Shown: positions 1-8,679 of the stretch, piece by piece
Numbering within the stretch: the first letter of the stretch is position 1
Layout: each line of letters opens with the position of its first letter
From: CADDZP01 sp035948135
GTDB lineage: Bacteria > Actinomycetota > Acidimicrobiia > Acidimicrobiales > AC-14
Direction of reading: 5' to 3'
Length of the DNA stretch: 38,497 bases
Assembly (NCBI GenBank): GCA_035948135.1
Contig: DASZJL010000200.1
Span: forward strand, 1-38,497
The notes under the pieces: model-generated
The model's input: the letters and a program-made list of their open reading frames with translations, nothing else
Databases searched by the model: none
Told to the model about the DNA's origin: nothing
Translations under genes and position numbers: made by a program

Positions 1-1
1 C

Positions 2-592
2 AAAGTGATCGGCATCATCCCGACCACCGAGAACATGCCGAGTGGCACCGCCATCAAGCCGGGCGACGTCCTCAAGATCCGCAACGGCAAGACGGTCGAG
101 GTCCTCAACACCGACGCCGAGGGCCGCCTCGTGCTCGCCGACGGCCTGTCCCTCGCGGTGGAGGCCGGCGTCGACGCCATCGTCGACCTGGCCACCCTCA
201 CCGGCGCGTGCATGGTCGCCCTGGGCCGCACGATCGCGGGATTGATGGGCAACCACGACGGGTGGGTGGAGCAGGTCGGCGACGCCGCCGACCGGGCGGG
301 CGAAAAGGTGTGGCCGCTGCCGCTGCCCGACGAGTACCGCAAGAAGATCGACTCCGAGGTCGCCGACATCAAGAACACCGGCGGCGACCGCTACGGCGGG
401 GCGCTCACGGCCGGCCTGTTCCTCAAGGAGTTCGTCGGGGACGTGCCGTGGGCCCACCTCGACATCGCCGGCCCGGCCCGCAGCGAGGAGGACAACGCCT
501 ACACGCCGAAGGGCGCGAGCGGCTTCGGCGTGCGCACGTTGGTCGAGTTGTTGAGCCGCTACCGGCGACCGGCGCGGGCCGCTCGCCCCTAA
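2..592 (+). CDS. pepA: Leucyl aminopeptidase (M17), C-terminal part; 5' end outside window
   Basis: The reading frame is open from the first bases, so the start lies upstream and about 196 residues of the catalytic domain are present. The M17 signature NTDAEGRL is near residue 36 and is followed by the conserved LVLADGL and DLATLTGAC blocks. In the family the Asp and Glu of NTDAEGRL bind the two active-site metal ions, and the Arg takes part in catalysis. The enzyme removes N-terminal residues, preferably Leu, from peptides in the cytoplasm. The C terminus has the usual DIAGPA and GASGFGVRTLVELL segments, so the 3' end is complete. It converges on the whiB gene with a gap of about 55 nt in which I see no clear terminator. 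Confidence 0.95.
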   Translation, partial: KVIGIIPTTENMPSGTAIKPGDVLKIRNGKTVEVLNTDAEGRLVLADGLSLAVEAGVDAIVDLATLTGACMVALGRTIAGLMGNHDGWVEQVGDAADRAGEKVWPLPLPDEYRKKIDSEVADIKNTGGDRYGGALTAGLFLKEFVGDVPWAHLDIAGPARSEEDNAYTPKGASGFGVRTLVELLSRYRRPARAARP

Positions 593-647
593 AAGCTAGA
601 AGGGCGAAGCTGACGCCCGAACCGGCAAATGGCCCGGAAAGGGGTAG

Positions 648-923
648 TTAGCCGGAAACGTTGACTTTGCGGGAGGCCCGGGCCAGGGCGCGGCGCTCGT
701 CCTCGGTGGTCCCGCCCCAGATCCCGAACTCCTGGCGGGTCTTGAGCGCGAAGTCGAGGCACTCGGGTTGCACGGGGCAGTTGGCGCAGATGGTCTTCGC
801 CCACTCGATGTCGGGCACGGCCGCGCCCGTGGTGCCGAGCGGGAAGAACAGCTCGGGGTCGCAGTCACGGCACGCAGCGCGTGCCTGCCATTCCGGCTTT
901 GTCCAGGTCGTGAGGCGAGCCAC
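648..923 (-). CDS. WhiB-family iron-sulfur transcriptional regulator
   Basis: A 91-aa Wbl protein. Cys18, Cys46, Cys49 and Cys55 have the spacing of the four [4Fe-4S] ligands of the family, and Cys21 is extra. The GIWGG turn is at residues 67-71 and is followed by a basic tail with RRALARASRK, the part that contacts DNA. Wbl proteins bind the primary sigma factor and sense redox state or NO; they are essentially confined to Actinobacteria. The start is GTG, preceded by a strong GGAGG about 6 nt upstream, so this gene has a leader, unlike many others here. Which Wbl subgroup (WhiB1, WhiB2 and so on) it belongs to cannot be decided by eye. Confidence 0.95.
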   Translation of the reverse strand: MARLTTWTKPEWQARAACRDCDPELFFPLGTTGAAVPDIEWAKTICANCPVQPECLDFALKTRQEFGIWGGTTEDERRALARASRKVNVSG

Positions 924-995
924 AGTCCTCCTGCAGAGGCAGGCCCTTTACTCGAGCGCGCCAACCACGTACAACACCACTTCACGTGACCTGCG

Positions 996-1607
996 TCAAG
1001 GGGCAGTAGCGGCGGCGTCCACGACTGCACACGCTTCGCGGTGTCTGCGCCACGCCCACGCCGCCGACTCGTGGGCGAGGGCGGGGTGGAACTTCCAGCG
1101 GTGCAGCTGGCGCTCGGTCCCCTCGAGGTCTTCGCCCAGCTCGACCAGGCTGAGGGCGAGGCGGCGGCAGCGGCGGCGCAGGCCCTCGACGGCGGGAATG
1201 CGCAGCTGCTCCTCCTGCCAGCGCTGATGGGCACCGCGCAGCAGCTCGGGAAGGCGGTCTACCTGGCGGCGGTTGAGCGGGGGCAGCTTGCGGCGTACCG
1301 CCAGGGTGGCCTCATCCTGGAGCTGACCGAGGTCGAACTGGCAGACCCGGCCCAGGGCGCGCATGAACGGGGAATGGCGCCCGCCTTTGTCGCCCAGCCC
1401 CAGGGCCTTGGCCGTGTCGGCGAGCGGCATCGCGAACCCGCCCGGATTGGCCTCGAGGCCCGCCGCCATGCGCCTGAGGAGCCAGGTGGTGGACGGGCCC
1501 AAGATCCCCAGCCAGAACTCCTCCACGTAGTGGGACCGGGGGTCGTGCCCCACGGCGTCGATGACCGGGTCGGGCCACGGGCGGATGTCGAGCGTGTCGG
1601 TGTTCAC
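996..1607 (-). CDS. Conserved actinobacterial-type protein of unknown function, possible DNA-binding
   Basis: A 203-aa protein I do not recognise by name. The N-terminal half (about residues 28-110) looks like a helical or winged-helix domain, with WLLRRMAAGLE, LADTAKALGLG and the loop GGRHSPFMRALGRVCQF, then the basic segment RRKLPPLNRRQVDRLP. The C-terminal half is Arg-rich and helical, possibly a coiled coil (residues 135-190). The start is GTG with AGGGAG 7 nt upstream. The shared upstream region with the divergent sirtuin carries three TATC elements exactly 10 bp apart, which could be an operator for this protein. A DNA-binding role is inference from composition only. Codon use is typical of the window. 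Confidence 0.7.
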   Translation of the reverse strand: MNTDTLDIRPWPDPVIDAVGHDPRSHYVEEFWLGILGPSTTWLLRRMAAGLEANPGGFAMPLADTAKALGLGDKGGRHSPFMRALGRVCQFDLGQLQDEATLAVRRKLPPLNRRQVDRLPELLRGAHQRWQEEQLRIPAVEGLRRRCRRLALSLVELGEDLEGTERQLHRWKFHPALAHESAAWAWRRHREACAVVDAAATAP

Positions 1608-1622
1608 GGTGTCGCTCCCTGG

Positions 1623-1652
1623 TTATCCATGTCTATCTATGTTTATCTAGCC
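1623..1652. promoter_or_regulatory. Three helically phased TATC/GATA decamers between divergent genes
   Basis: TATC occurs at 1624, 1634 and 1644, exactly 10 bp apart, within the decamers TTATCCATGT, CTATCTATGT and TTATCTAGCC. The segment is strikingly AT-rich for this genome. It lies between the divergent 203-aa protein gene and the sirtuin gene. It may be an operator with sites on one face of the helix, or simply the AT-rich promoter core. A related TTATCCATG occurs at about 10984, ahead of the toxin gene. Confidence 0.4.
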
Positions 1653-1691
1653 ACGTATAGGGCCAGGAGTCAAGGGCTAGCCTCGCCGGGC

Positions 1692-2444
1692 GTGGAAGCG
1701 CTGGAGGAGGCCCGGTCCCTGCTGCAGCGGGCTCAGCGGGTGGTCGTCCTCACTGGGGCGGGGATCTCGACCGACTCGGGGATCCCCGACTTCCGAGGAC
1801 CGAAGGGCGTCTGGACCAAGAATCCCGAGGCCGAGAAGACCGCCACGCTCGCGTACTACCTGTCCGACCCCGAGGTCCGGAAGCGGGCCTGGCAGAATCG
1901 GATGGACTCGCCGTACTGGCAGGCCGAGCCCAATGCCGGGCACGACGCCCTCGCGGACCTCGACCGCCAGGGCAGGTTGCACACGCTGGTCACCCAGAAC
2001 ATCGACGAGCTCCACCAGCGGGCGGGCACTGATCCGGCCAAGGTCGTCGAGATCCACGGCACGGTGCGCGAGGTGATGTGCATGTCCTGCGGCGAGCGGG
2101 CGCCGATGGAGCGGGCGCTCGAACGAGTGCGCGCCGGCGAGGACGACCCGCCCTGCCGCAGCTGCGGCGGCATCCTCAAGTCGGCCACGATCTCCTTCGG
2201 CCAGAACCTGGTGGCCGACGACCTGATGCGGGCCCAGCTGGCGGCCGAGACGTGCGACTTGCTGCTCGCCGTCGGCTCGACGCTGAGCGTCTACCCGGCG
2301 GCGGGCATGGTCCCCATCGCCAAAGAGGCCGGCGCCGCGCTGATCATCGTCAACGCCGAACCCACGCCCTTCGACCCGATCGCCGACGCTGTCCTGCGAG
2401 GCTCGATCAGCGAGATCCTCCCGGCGCTGGTCAAGCCGTACTGA
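1692..2444 (+). CDS. Sirtuin, NAD+-dependent protein deacylase
   Basis: A 250-aa SIR2-family protein when started at GTG 1692. GAGIS at residues 22-26 and the following IPDFRG form the NAD+ pocket. TQNID is at 101-105, the catalytic His is His122 in IHG, and Cys130, Cys133, Cys155 and Cys158 are the zinc ligands. GSTLSVYPAA near 195-204 closes the Rossmann fold. Family members remove acetyl and other acyl groups from lysines, typically on acyl-CoA synthetases and DNA-binding proteins. The frame is open far upstream, and ATG 1630 would add about 20 residues, but homology begins only near 1692. I see no good ribosome site at either. The 3' end overlaps the small minus-strand gene by 14 nt. Confidence 0.93.
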   Translation: MEALEEARSLLQRAQRVVVLTGAGISTDSGIPDFRGPKGVWTKNPEAEKTATLAYYLSDPEVRKRAWQNRMDSPYWQAEPNAGHDALADLDRQGRLHTLVTQNIDELHQRAGTDPAKVVEIHGTVREVMCMSCGERAPMERALERVRAGEDDPPCRSCGGILKSATISFGQNLVADDLMRAQLAAETCDLLLAVGSTLSVYPAAGMVPIAKEAGAALIIVNAEPTPFDPIADAVLRGSISEILPALVKPY

Positions 2445-2601
2445 CCTCGTCGACGTCGGCCGCCTCGAGCGCGGCCTGCAACGCCGCCGCTAGCTCGAGC
2501 CACCCGGAAAAGGGGCGAGTCCCGCGTCCATCGGTGACTCGACCCGCGATCGGGTCCGATCCCGGGTCGACCTCGACAGTTAGCTTGGATTGCAGCCCCA
2601 T
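2431..2601 (-). CDS. Possible 56-aa acidic protein of unknown function
   Basis: A short frame starting at ATG 2601. The sequence includes LTVEVDPGSDPIAGRV, then RGTRPFSGWLELAAALQAAL. This pattern of beta strands followed by one amphipathic helix reads like a real protein, and I associate RPFxGWLEL with small actinobacterial hypothetical proteins, though I cannot verify this. CATCCT lies 6 nt before the ATG, a weak leaderless -10. The gene overlaps the sirtuin 3' end by 14 nt and is divergent from the LuxR-type regulator. If the regulator starts at 2698, a 96-nt promoter region is left between them. A longer frame back to 2655 is possible but less likely. Confidence 0.45.
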   Translation of the reverse strand: MGLQSKLTVEVDPGSDPIAGRVTDGRGTRPFSGWLELAAALQAALEAADVDEVSTA

Positions 2602-2684
2602 CGTTTGAGGATGCCGGTCGAAGCGGGCGAGGTCATGAGGGACCGACCCCCACATTCCCCGAGAAAGACACCCGATTCGTGCAA

Positions 2685-2690
2685 TACGGT
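2685..2690 (+). promoter_or_regulatory. Putative -10 hexamer TACGGT for leaderless LuxR-family gene
   Basis: TACGGT is followed by 7 nt and then GTG 2698. This is the spacing of a transcript that begins at its start codon. No convincing -35 is seen. Confidence 0.4.
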
Positions 2691-2697
2691 CGCGGGC

Positions 2698-5526
2698 GTG
2701 CCTGCCGGGGGACGGCTCATCGAGCGCGACGCAGAGCTGGCCGAGGTCGATGAGGCGATTGCCGCCGCCCTCACCGGCGACGGTCGGGCCATCGTCATAG
2801 AAGGGCCGGCCGGCATCGGCAAGACGGCGTTACTCGAGGAAGCGGCACGGCGCGCCGCCGACCACGGCATGACGGTCATCTCCGCCCAGGGAGCGGCGCT
2901 GGAGCGCGACTTCGGCTTCGGGGCCGTGCGCCAACTCTTCGAACCGGTCATCGCTCGGGCCGACGCCGGATTGCGCAACCGTCTCCTCGCCGGCGCCGCC
3001 GCCTTGGCCGGTCCCGTAGTCGCTCCGGATGCCGACCAGGCCCCGACCCAGCAGTCGGCGGTGATGCACGGCCTGTACTGGCTCACGGCCAACTTGGCGG
3101 CGCTGGGCGCGCTGTTCATCGTGGTCGACGACGTCCACTGGTGCGACGTGGCCACCCTGCAGTTCCTCGTCTACTTGGCGCGGCGGCTGGAGGGCATGGC
3201 GGTCACGCTCGTGGTCGCGGTCCGCACGGGGGACCCCGAGGCGGACACCCCCATGATGGCGGAGCTCCTGGCGGCGCCCGCGGCCCACGTCGTCCGGCCC
3301 CCGCCGTTGACCGCCGCCGGGGTCAGTGAGCTCATCGATGCGCGTCTCGGCCCGCCGGACCCGCGCTTCGTCGATGCCTGTCTCCAGGCCACGGGCGGCA
3401 TCCCCTTCTTGGTCGGGGAGCTGCTTCGTGTGCTGAGCGCCGACGGCGTAAAGCCAACCGAAGCAGCCGCCGCGAGGATCGCGGAGACGGGACCCGGCAC
3501 CGTCGCCCACGCCACGATGCTGCGGCTGTCTCATCTGCCCGCATCGGCCGCTTCCGTCGCCCGGGCCGTGGCCGTGTTGGACAGACACGCTCGGCTCGAC
3601 CGCGTTGCCACCCTCGCCGGCGTCGACGTCGGGGAGGCGCGAGGAGCGGTGGACGCGCTGGCGGGGATGGAACTCGTGGTCCCGACCCAGCCGCTGCGGT
3701 TCTCCCACCCCCTCGTCCGCCAAGCCGTGTACGACGACATGTCAGTGGTGGCGCGGGCCGGCGCGCACGACCGCGTTGCTACGCAACTGATGGTCGAGGG
3801 CGCGCCGGTCGAGGAAGTGGCGGCCCACCTCCTCCTGACCGATCCTGCGGGTCGACCCGACGTCGTAGGGACGTTGCGAGCTGCGGCCGCCGGGATGTTG
3901 GCTCGGAGTGCACCGACGAGCGCGGTCGCCTACCTCCGGCGGGCGCTGGGCGAAGGCGCGCTGCGGGGTGCCGAGCGCGCCGGCCTTCTGCACGAGCTCG
4001 GCCGCGCTGAGGCGTTCGCTCGAGACCCTCAGGCACTCGACCATCTCACCGCAGCCCGCGACCTGACCGACGATCCGGTGGCCCGGGCCAGGATCGGCTG
4101 GGAGCTGGCGGAGTTCCTTCTTTTCTCGGGTGAGTGGACGGCCGCGCAGGCTCTCCTGAGGGACGTCCTGGCCGAGCTGGACGGGCGTGATCCTGGCCTC
4201 CAAGCACGCATTGAGGGCGCACGGGCGGCCGCCGACGCGTATGACCCGACGCAGACCGCCGATTTCGACGCCCGTCTCGAACGACTGCGTGCACTCGTCG
4301 ACCGCGGCGGCCCGGACGCCCGCATGCTGGCGCTCGTTCTCGCGGTGATGGCGGTGTGCCGGGGCGGCGACCGGCGGGATGTCAGCACGCTGATCGAGCG
4401 GGGACTCGACGGCGGCGGGCTCCTGCGCGACGAGGGCTCCGAATCGCTCGCCCTGGTGCAGGGCGTCTGCGCGCTGGTGATGATCGACGATCTGGCGGGC
4501 GCGGAGGCCGCGTGCGCGGGCGTCTTCGACGACGCTCGTGAGCGAGGCTCGGTCTTGGGGTACGTGTCCGGATGTTTCTACCGGACGTTCATCGACGACC
4601 AGCGCGGCCGGCTGCGGGTCGCGGAGACCTACTTCCGGTCTGCGATCGAACGGTCGTTGGAGATTGGCGTCCCCTTCGCGCTGCCGTCGGTCATCTGGGC
4701 AGGCAAGGACGTGCTCCTGGAGCGCTCCAGCGTCGCTGACATCGCGGCGATGATCGAATCGATCGAGTTGGAGCCGGCGTTCCTGGAGACCATCAATGGG
4801 GCGTGGGTGCTGATGGTGCGAGGCCGCCTCCGCATAATGGACGGTCGGCGGGAAGAGGGGATCGCCGACCTGCGCATGGGCGGCGACGTGTCCGACCGGG
4901 CCCGCCTGGTCAACCCGACCGCCGTCCTGTGGCGCTCGCCGCTGGCGCTGGCGCTTGTACCCGACGACCGCGAGGAGGCGCGTCGACTCGTCGCTGACGA
5001 GCTCGACATCGCGCGCCAGTTGGCACTGCCGAGATGCGAAGGAACCGCGTTACGCGCCGCCGGCGTCATCGAGGGCGGGAGCGCCGGCATCGAGCTGTTG
5101 CAGGAGTCGCTGCGGGTGTTCGATGGTGTCGACGCACCTCTGGAGCGGGCCCGGACGTTGGTCGAACTCGGTGCCGCCTTGCGGCGGGGGAACCAGCGCG
5201 CCGCGGCCCGGGAGCCGCTCACCGCCGGCCTCGAGCTCGCCCACGTCTGCGGCGCTGAGCGGTTGGCGGCGCGTGCGGTCGAGGAGCTCCACGCGTCGGG
5301 TGCCCGCCCTCGACGTCAGCGGGTGTCGGGTCCCGACGCCCTCACCTCGGCCGAGGCGCGCGTCGCCCGCATGGCGGCCGATGGGATGACCAACAAGGAG
5401 ATCGCCCAGGCGTTGTTCGTGACCGCCAAGACCGTCGAGAACCAGCTCGGCGTCGTGTACCGGAAGCTCGAGGTGCGGTCGCGCGACCAGCTGGGTGGCG
5501 CCCTTTCGTCCGAACTGTCCGGCTAG
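2698..5526 (+). CDS. LAL-type LuxR-family transcriptional regulator with AAA ATPase domain
   Basis: About 942 aa. Walker A GPAGIGKT is at residues 36-43 and Walker B LFIVVDDVHW at about 139-148. A long helical, TPR-like middle region covers roughly 330-860. The C-terminal LuxR helix-turn-helix spans about 880-940 and contains LTSAEARVARMAADGMTNKE and then VTAKTVENQL. This is the architecture of large ATP-binding LuxR (LAL/MalT-like) regulators, which bind an inducer and ATP before activating transcription. The start is uncertain: GTG 2698 follows a -10-like TACGGT by 7 nt and lies just before the conserved LIERDAEL segment. ATG 2635 (with GCGAGG upstream) and TTG 2590 are in-frame alternatives. 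No metabolic partner is adjacent, so its targets are unknown. Confidence 0.92.
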   Translation: MPAGGRLIERDAELAEVDEAIAAALTGDGRAIVIEGPAGIGKTALLEEAARRAADHGMTVISAQGAALERDFGFGAVRQLFEPVIARADAGLRNRLLAGAAALAGPVVAPDADQAPTQQSAVMHGLYWLTANLAALGALFIVVDDVHWCDVATLQFLVYLARRLEGMAVTLVVAVRTGDPEADTPMMAELLAAPAAHVVRPPPLTAAGVSELIDARLGPPDPRFVDACLQATGGIPFLVGELLRVLSADGVKPTEAAAARIAETGPGTVAHATMLRLSHLPASAASVARAVAVLDRHARLDRVATLAGVDVGEARGAVDALAGMELVVPTQPLRFSHPLVRQAVYDDMSVVARAGAHDRVATQLMVEGAPVEEVAAHLLLTDPAGRPDVVGTLRAAAAGMLARSAPTSAVAYLRRALGEGALRGAERAGLLHELGRAEAFARDPQALDHLTAARDLTDDPVARARIGWELAEFLLFSGEWTAAQALLRDVLAELDGRDPGLQARIEGARAAADAYDPTQTADFDARLERLRALVDRGGPDARMLALVLAVMAVCRGGDRRDVSTLIERGLDGGGLLRDEGSESLALVQGVCALVMIDDLAGAEAACAGVFDDARERGSVLGYVSGCFYRTFIDDQRGRLRVAETYFRSAIERSLEIGVPFALPSVIWAGKDVLLERSSVADIAAMIESIELEPAFLETINGAWVLMVRGRLRIMDGRREEGIADLRMGGDVSDRARLVNPTAVLWRSPLALALVPDDREEARRLVADELDIARQLALPRCEGTALRAAGVIEGGSAGIELLQESLRVFDGVDAPLERARTLVELGAALRRGNQRAAAREPLTAGLELAHVCGAERLAARAVEELHASGARPRRQRVSGPDALTSAEARVARMAADGMTNKEIAQALFVTAKTVENQLGVVYRKLEVRSRDQLGGALSSELSG

Positions 5527-5642
5527 GGAGGCGGCGGCCGCAAACTTGAGGGGCCGTCCCTCATGCCCCCTCAGGCCGGGCCGCAGAAACTCGGCTCCGG
5601 AGGGCCTCGCCAACTCGGGCGCGGCGGACAGGGGGATGGGAC

Positions 5643-7559
5643 ATGCGGCGACTTTCGTTGGTTGCGGCGGTGGCGCTCGTCGTTGGGCTGCTGGCGGGGA
5701 TCGTGGGCGCGAGGCCGGCGTCGGCAAGCACGTTTGGCCCTAGCAAGACGTTCCTGGAGATCTCCGACTCGACGTTCACCAACGACATCACGACGGCTCA
5801 CTACGGCCAGCAGGTGTTGTTCGTGGTGCGGGTCTTCGACCACAGCACCGACTGCACCCTCCAGGTCGGCAGCTGCAACGTGCCCCAGGGAACCGTCGAG
5901 CTGCACGACGGCGACGTCAACAACACGCCCGCGTTCCAGAGCGTAAACCTCGTCGCCGACCCGAACAGCGACAACTCGGCGTCCGCGTTCATCCGGTACG
6001 CCGGCCTCGCCGCGGGGTCGCACAGCATCAGTGCGAAGTACGTGGCGCCGGTTGTCGGGAACAAATTCGACCCCAGTGCTTCTGACCCCAGCCCTCTCAC
6101 CATCACCCAGGACGGCACGACGACCGCCTTGGCGCAGTCCTCGACGACCAACGTGTTCGGCCAGGGGGTTGACTACACGGCGACGGTGACGCCGAACGAC
6201 GCCCCCGACACCGCGCACGGCGCCCTGAAGCCCGGGGGCCAGGTGCAGTTCTTTGACGGCATCAACACGCTCGGCACGGTCAACCTGGACAGCAACACCG
6301 GTAAAGCGACGTACCACGACACGACGCTCGCCGTCGGGGTACACAACTCGCTGAGCGCCAGGTATGCGGGTGACACGAACTACTCGGCGAGTCTCTCGTA
6401 CCCCAGCCTCTCCCATACGGTCACCCAGGGCGGGTCGACGAGCACACTCACGTCGTCGGCGAGCAGCGTCGTCTTCGGTCAGCCCTACACCGTGACCGAC
6501 ACCGTCGCCGCCGTTTCGCCCGCGACGGGCACCCCGGTCGGATCGGTCACGATCTCCGACGCTCTCAGCGGTGTGACCACGACGACTCCGCTCGCCAACG
6601 GGTCCGTGACCTTGTCGCTCCCGAACGGGGCGCTGGGCAAGGCCGTCGGCGTTCACCAGTTCAGTTCGTCGTACCCCGGCGATTCCAACTTCACGGGGAG
6701 CACTTCGAACACCCTCTCCGTGACCGTCAACAAGGCCAACACACAGACCGCCCTCACCACATCGGGCAGTCCGTCCACCGGCGGGCAGGGCGTGACGTTC
6801 ACGGCCACGGTCTCGGTGGTCTCACCGGGAGCCGGCGCCGCGACCGGGACGGTGCAGTTCATGGACGGCGCCGCCAATCTCGGCGCCCCGCAGCCGGTGA
6901 ACGGCTCGGGTGTGGCCACGTTCATTACGTCGGTGCTCGCCCCCGGGTCGCACTCGATCACCGCCGTGTACTCGGGAGACGCCAACTTCAATGGCAGCAC
7001 GTCGTCGCCCGTCAGCCAGACCGTCACCTGCGACCGGGTGGTGAGCGGCTCGGCCGCCGGCTTCACCGCATCGTCGGGGAGCACGTGCGTCTCGGGGGGC
7101 ACGGTCAGCGGCACCATCAACGTCCCGGCCGGCGCCCAGGTGTTCCTGCTCAACTCCACGGTGACGGGCGCGTTGAACGCCAGCAACGCCCGCTCGATCT
7201 CGGTCTGTGGCAGCACGATCTACGGCTCCACGACGATCGTCTCTGACTCGGGCGGCTTCGTGCTCATCGGTGATCCCGTGGACGCGGGCTGCGCCGCCAA
7301 CACCATCAACGGCAACTTGCTGTTGCAGAACAACCACGGCGGGTTGGAGCTGGGCGGGAACAGGATCGGTGGCACGGTGACCCTCAGCGGCAACAGTGGC
7401 GGCGGCGCCCTGCCCAAGAACGTTGCGCCGGTCGTCGAGTCGAACACCATCGGCGGCGGTCTGAACTGCAGCGGTGACTCGCCCGCCGCCAGCGACAACA
7501 ACCACTCCAACACGGTCAGCGGCGCCCGCACCGGCGAGTGCAATAGGCCGGGGTTCTAG
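5643..7559 (+). CDS. Secreted Ig-like repeat protein with beta-rich C-terminal domain
   Basis: A 638-aa exported protein. The signal peptide is MRRLS plus a hydrophobic run, ending in ARPASAS near residue 29. After an N-terminal domain there are three bacterial Ig-like units of about 100 aa, near residues 156-260, 262-362 and 364-462. Each has the pattern FGQxVxFTATV, GTVQFxDG, GSHSITAxYxGDxNFxGS. From about residue 462 a separate region, rich in Gly, Asn, Ser and Thr, with SGTINVPAGA and repeating xINGNLLLQNN / GNRIGGTVTLSGN units, looks like a right-handed beta-helix with Cys residues. The start has GGGGGA upstream. A surface adhesion or wall-associated role is inferred from such repeats. 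No sortase motif or C-terminal anchor is visible. Confidence 0.9.
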   Translation: MRRLSLVAAVALVVGLLAGIVGARPASASTFGPSKTFLEISDSTFTNDITTAHYGQQVLFVVRVFDHSTDCTLQVGSCNVPQGTVELHDGDVNNTPAFQSVNLVADPNSDNSASAFIRYAGLAAGSHSISAKYVAPVVGNKFDPSASDPSPLTITQDGTTTALAQSSTTNVFGQGVDYTATVTPNDAPDTAHGALKPGGQVQFFDGINTLGTVNLDSNTGKATYHDTTLAVGVHNSLSARYAGDTNYSASLSYPSLSHTVTQGGSTSTLTSSASSVVFGQPYTVTDTVAAVSPATGTPVGSVTISDALSGVTTTTPLANGSVTLSLPNGALGKAVGVHQFSSSYPGDSNFTGSTSNTLSVTVNKANTQTALTTSGSPSTGGQGVTFTATVSVVSPGAGAATGTVQFMDGAANLGAPQPVNGSGVATFITSVLAPGSHSITAVYSGDANFNGSTSSPVSQTVTCDRVVSGSAAGFTASSGSTCVSGGTVSGTINVPAGAQVFLLNSTVTGALNASNARSISVCGSTIYGSTTIVSDSGGFVLIGDPVDAGCAANTINGNLLLQNNHGGLELGGNRIGGTVTLSGNSGGGALPKNVAPVVESNTIGGGLNCSGDSPAASDNNHSNTVSGARTGECNRPGF

Positions 7560-8623
7560 ACCTTGAGGAACACGCGGCGGCGGTAGAGGGCTCCGGCCAG
7601 GAGCCAGGTCACCGCCGCCAGCGTCAATGAGAAGAGAAGCGAGCCGAGGATCTCACCTGCGAACGGTGCCATGACCCGCGTGTAGAGCCAGGGCTTGAAG
7701 TGGGTTTCGTTGAGGGCGTTGGCGAGCTCTTCGGACGCCATGTACACGAGAATGGCGTTGAGGCCGAGCACCTCGAACGGACGGCCCAGCTTGCGGAAGC
7801 CGTGCACCTCGACGAGCTGGTAGGTGATGGCCAAGAGGACGAGGGCGCAGCCGCCGGTGAACAGGACGTAGGAGCTGGTCCACAGCTTCTTGTTGATCGG
7901 GAAGAGCGGGGCCCAGGCGGCCCCCGCGACGGCGAGGGCGAACCCTGCCGTCGCCAGGCGCTTGGTGACGTGGCTGCCCACCTGCTGACGACGCACCCAC
8001 TCGCCGGTCCACACACCGATCAGGGCGGTGACAACGGCGGGCAGGGTGCTCAGCAGGCCTTCGGGGTCGTAGGGGCCGTTGCCGTAGACGTGCTTGACGC
8101 CGAGCAGGGTGCGGTCGATCCAGCCCGCCAGGTTGCCGTCGGGCGTGAGGACGCCGGCACCATGGCCGGGGACGGGGACGAGGGTCATGACGGCGAAGTA
8201 GCCGACGAGGAGCGCAGCCCCCGTCGCCAGCTGGCCCTTGCGCGGCACGTAGAGCACGAGCAGGGCGGTGGCCAGGTACACGAGGGCGATGCGCTGGAGG
8301 ACGCCCATGATGTGGACGTCGGCCGGGTCGAAGTGAGGGAAAGCGTTGAGGAAGAAGCCGAGGGCGAACAACAGCGCGCTGCGGCGCAGGACCTTGGGGA
8401 TGCTCGGTCGGCGCTTGGCGAAGGAGATCGCCATCGAGACGCCCATGATCACGAGGAAGAACGGGAAGACCAGGTCGGCGAGCGTGATGCCGTGCCATTT
8501 GGCGTGGCCGAGGCTGGGCAGGACGTGACCGCCGTCACCCTGGTTGTTGACGACGATCATCCCGAGGATGGTCAGACCCCGCAGAACGTCGAGCGAGGTG
8601 AGCCGCGGCCGGTTCACGCTCAC
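7556..8623 (-). CDS. Multi-pass membrane acyltransferase (DUF5009 / HGSNAT-like)
   Basis: A 355-aa integral membrane protein with about ten hydrophobic segments. The N-terminal signature RLTSLDVLRGLTILGMIVVN and the following DLVFPFFLVIMGVSMAIS are typical of the COG4299/DUF5009 family related to heparan-alpha-glucosaminide N-acetyltransferase. Members are predicted to carry acetyl groups across the membrane onto sugars; the bacterial substrates are unknown. A loop with GVLTPDGNLAGWIDR and GPYDPEGLLSTLPAV is also characteristic. The start is GTG. Its stop codon shares the palindrome CTAG with the convergent Ig-like repeat gene, so the two genes overlap by 4 nt. It is divergent from the rhodanese-MoeB gene. 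Confidence 0.88.
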   Translation of the reverse strand: MSVNRPRLTSLDVLRGLTILGMIVVNNQGDGGHVLPSLGHAKWHGITLADLVFPFFLVIMGVSMAISFAKRRPSIPKVLRRSALLFALGFFLNAFPHFDPADVHIMGVLQRIALVYLATALLVLYVPRKGQLATGAALLVGYFAVMTLVPVPGHGAGVLTPDGNLAGWIDRTLLGVKHVYGNGPYDPEGLLSTLPAVVTALIGVWTGEWVRRQQVGSHVTKRLATAGFALAVAGAAWAPLFPINKKLWTSSYVLFTGGCALVLLAITYQLVEVHGFRKLGRPFEVLGLNAILVYMASEELANALNETHFKPWLYTRVMAPFAGEILGSLLFSLTLAAVTWLLAGALYRRRVFLKV

Positions 8624-8663
8624 GGTGTACCCAGTGCGCGTTAGGGAATTACGACCGCCCCGG

Positions 8664-8669
8664 TAAAGT
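8664..8669 (+). promoter_or_regulatory. Putative -10 hexamer TAAAGT upstream of rhodanese-MoeB gene
   Basis: TAAAGT lies 10 nt before ATG 8680 in a short AT-rich stretch. No Shine-Dalgarno sequence is present, which fits a leaderless or nearly leaderless message. Confidence 0.35.
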
Positions 8670-8679
8670 TTTATGAACT

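Noticed and set aside
593..660. Terminator between pepA and whiB
   Set aside because: Short CCGG-type repeats are present, but I found no convincing stem followed by a T run in either direction.
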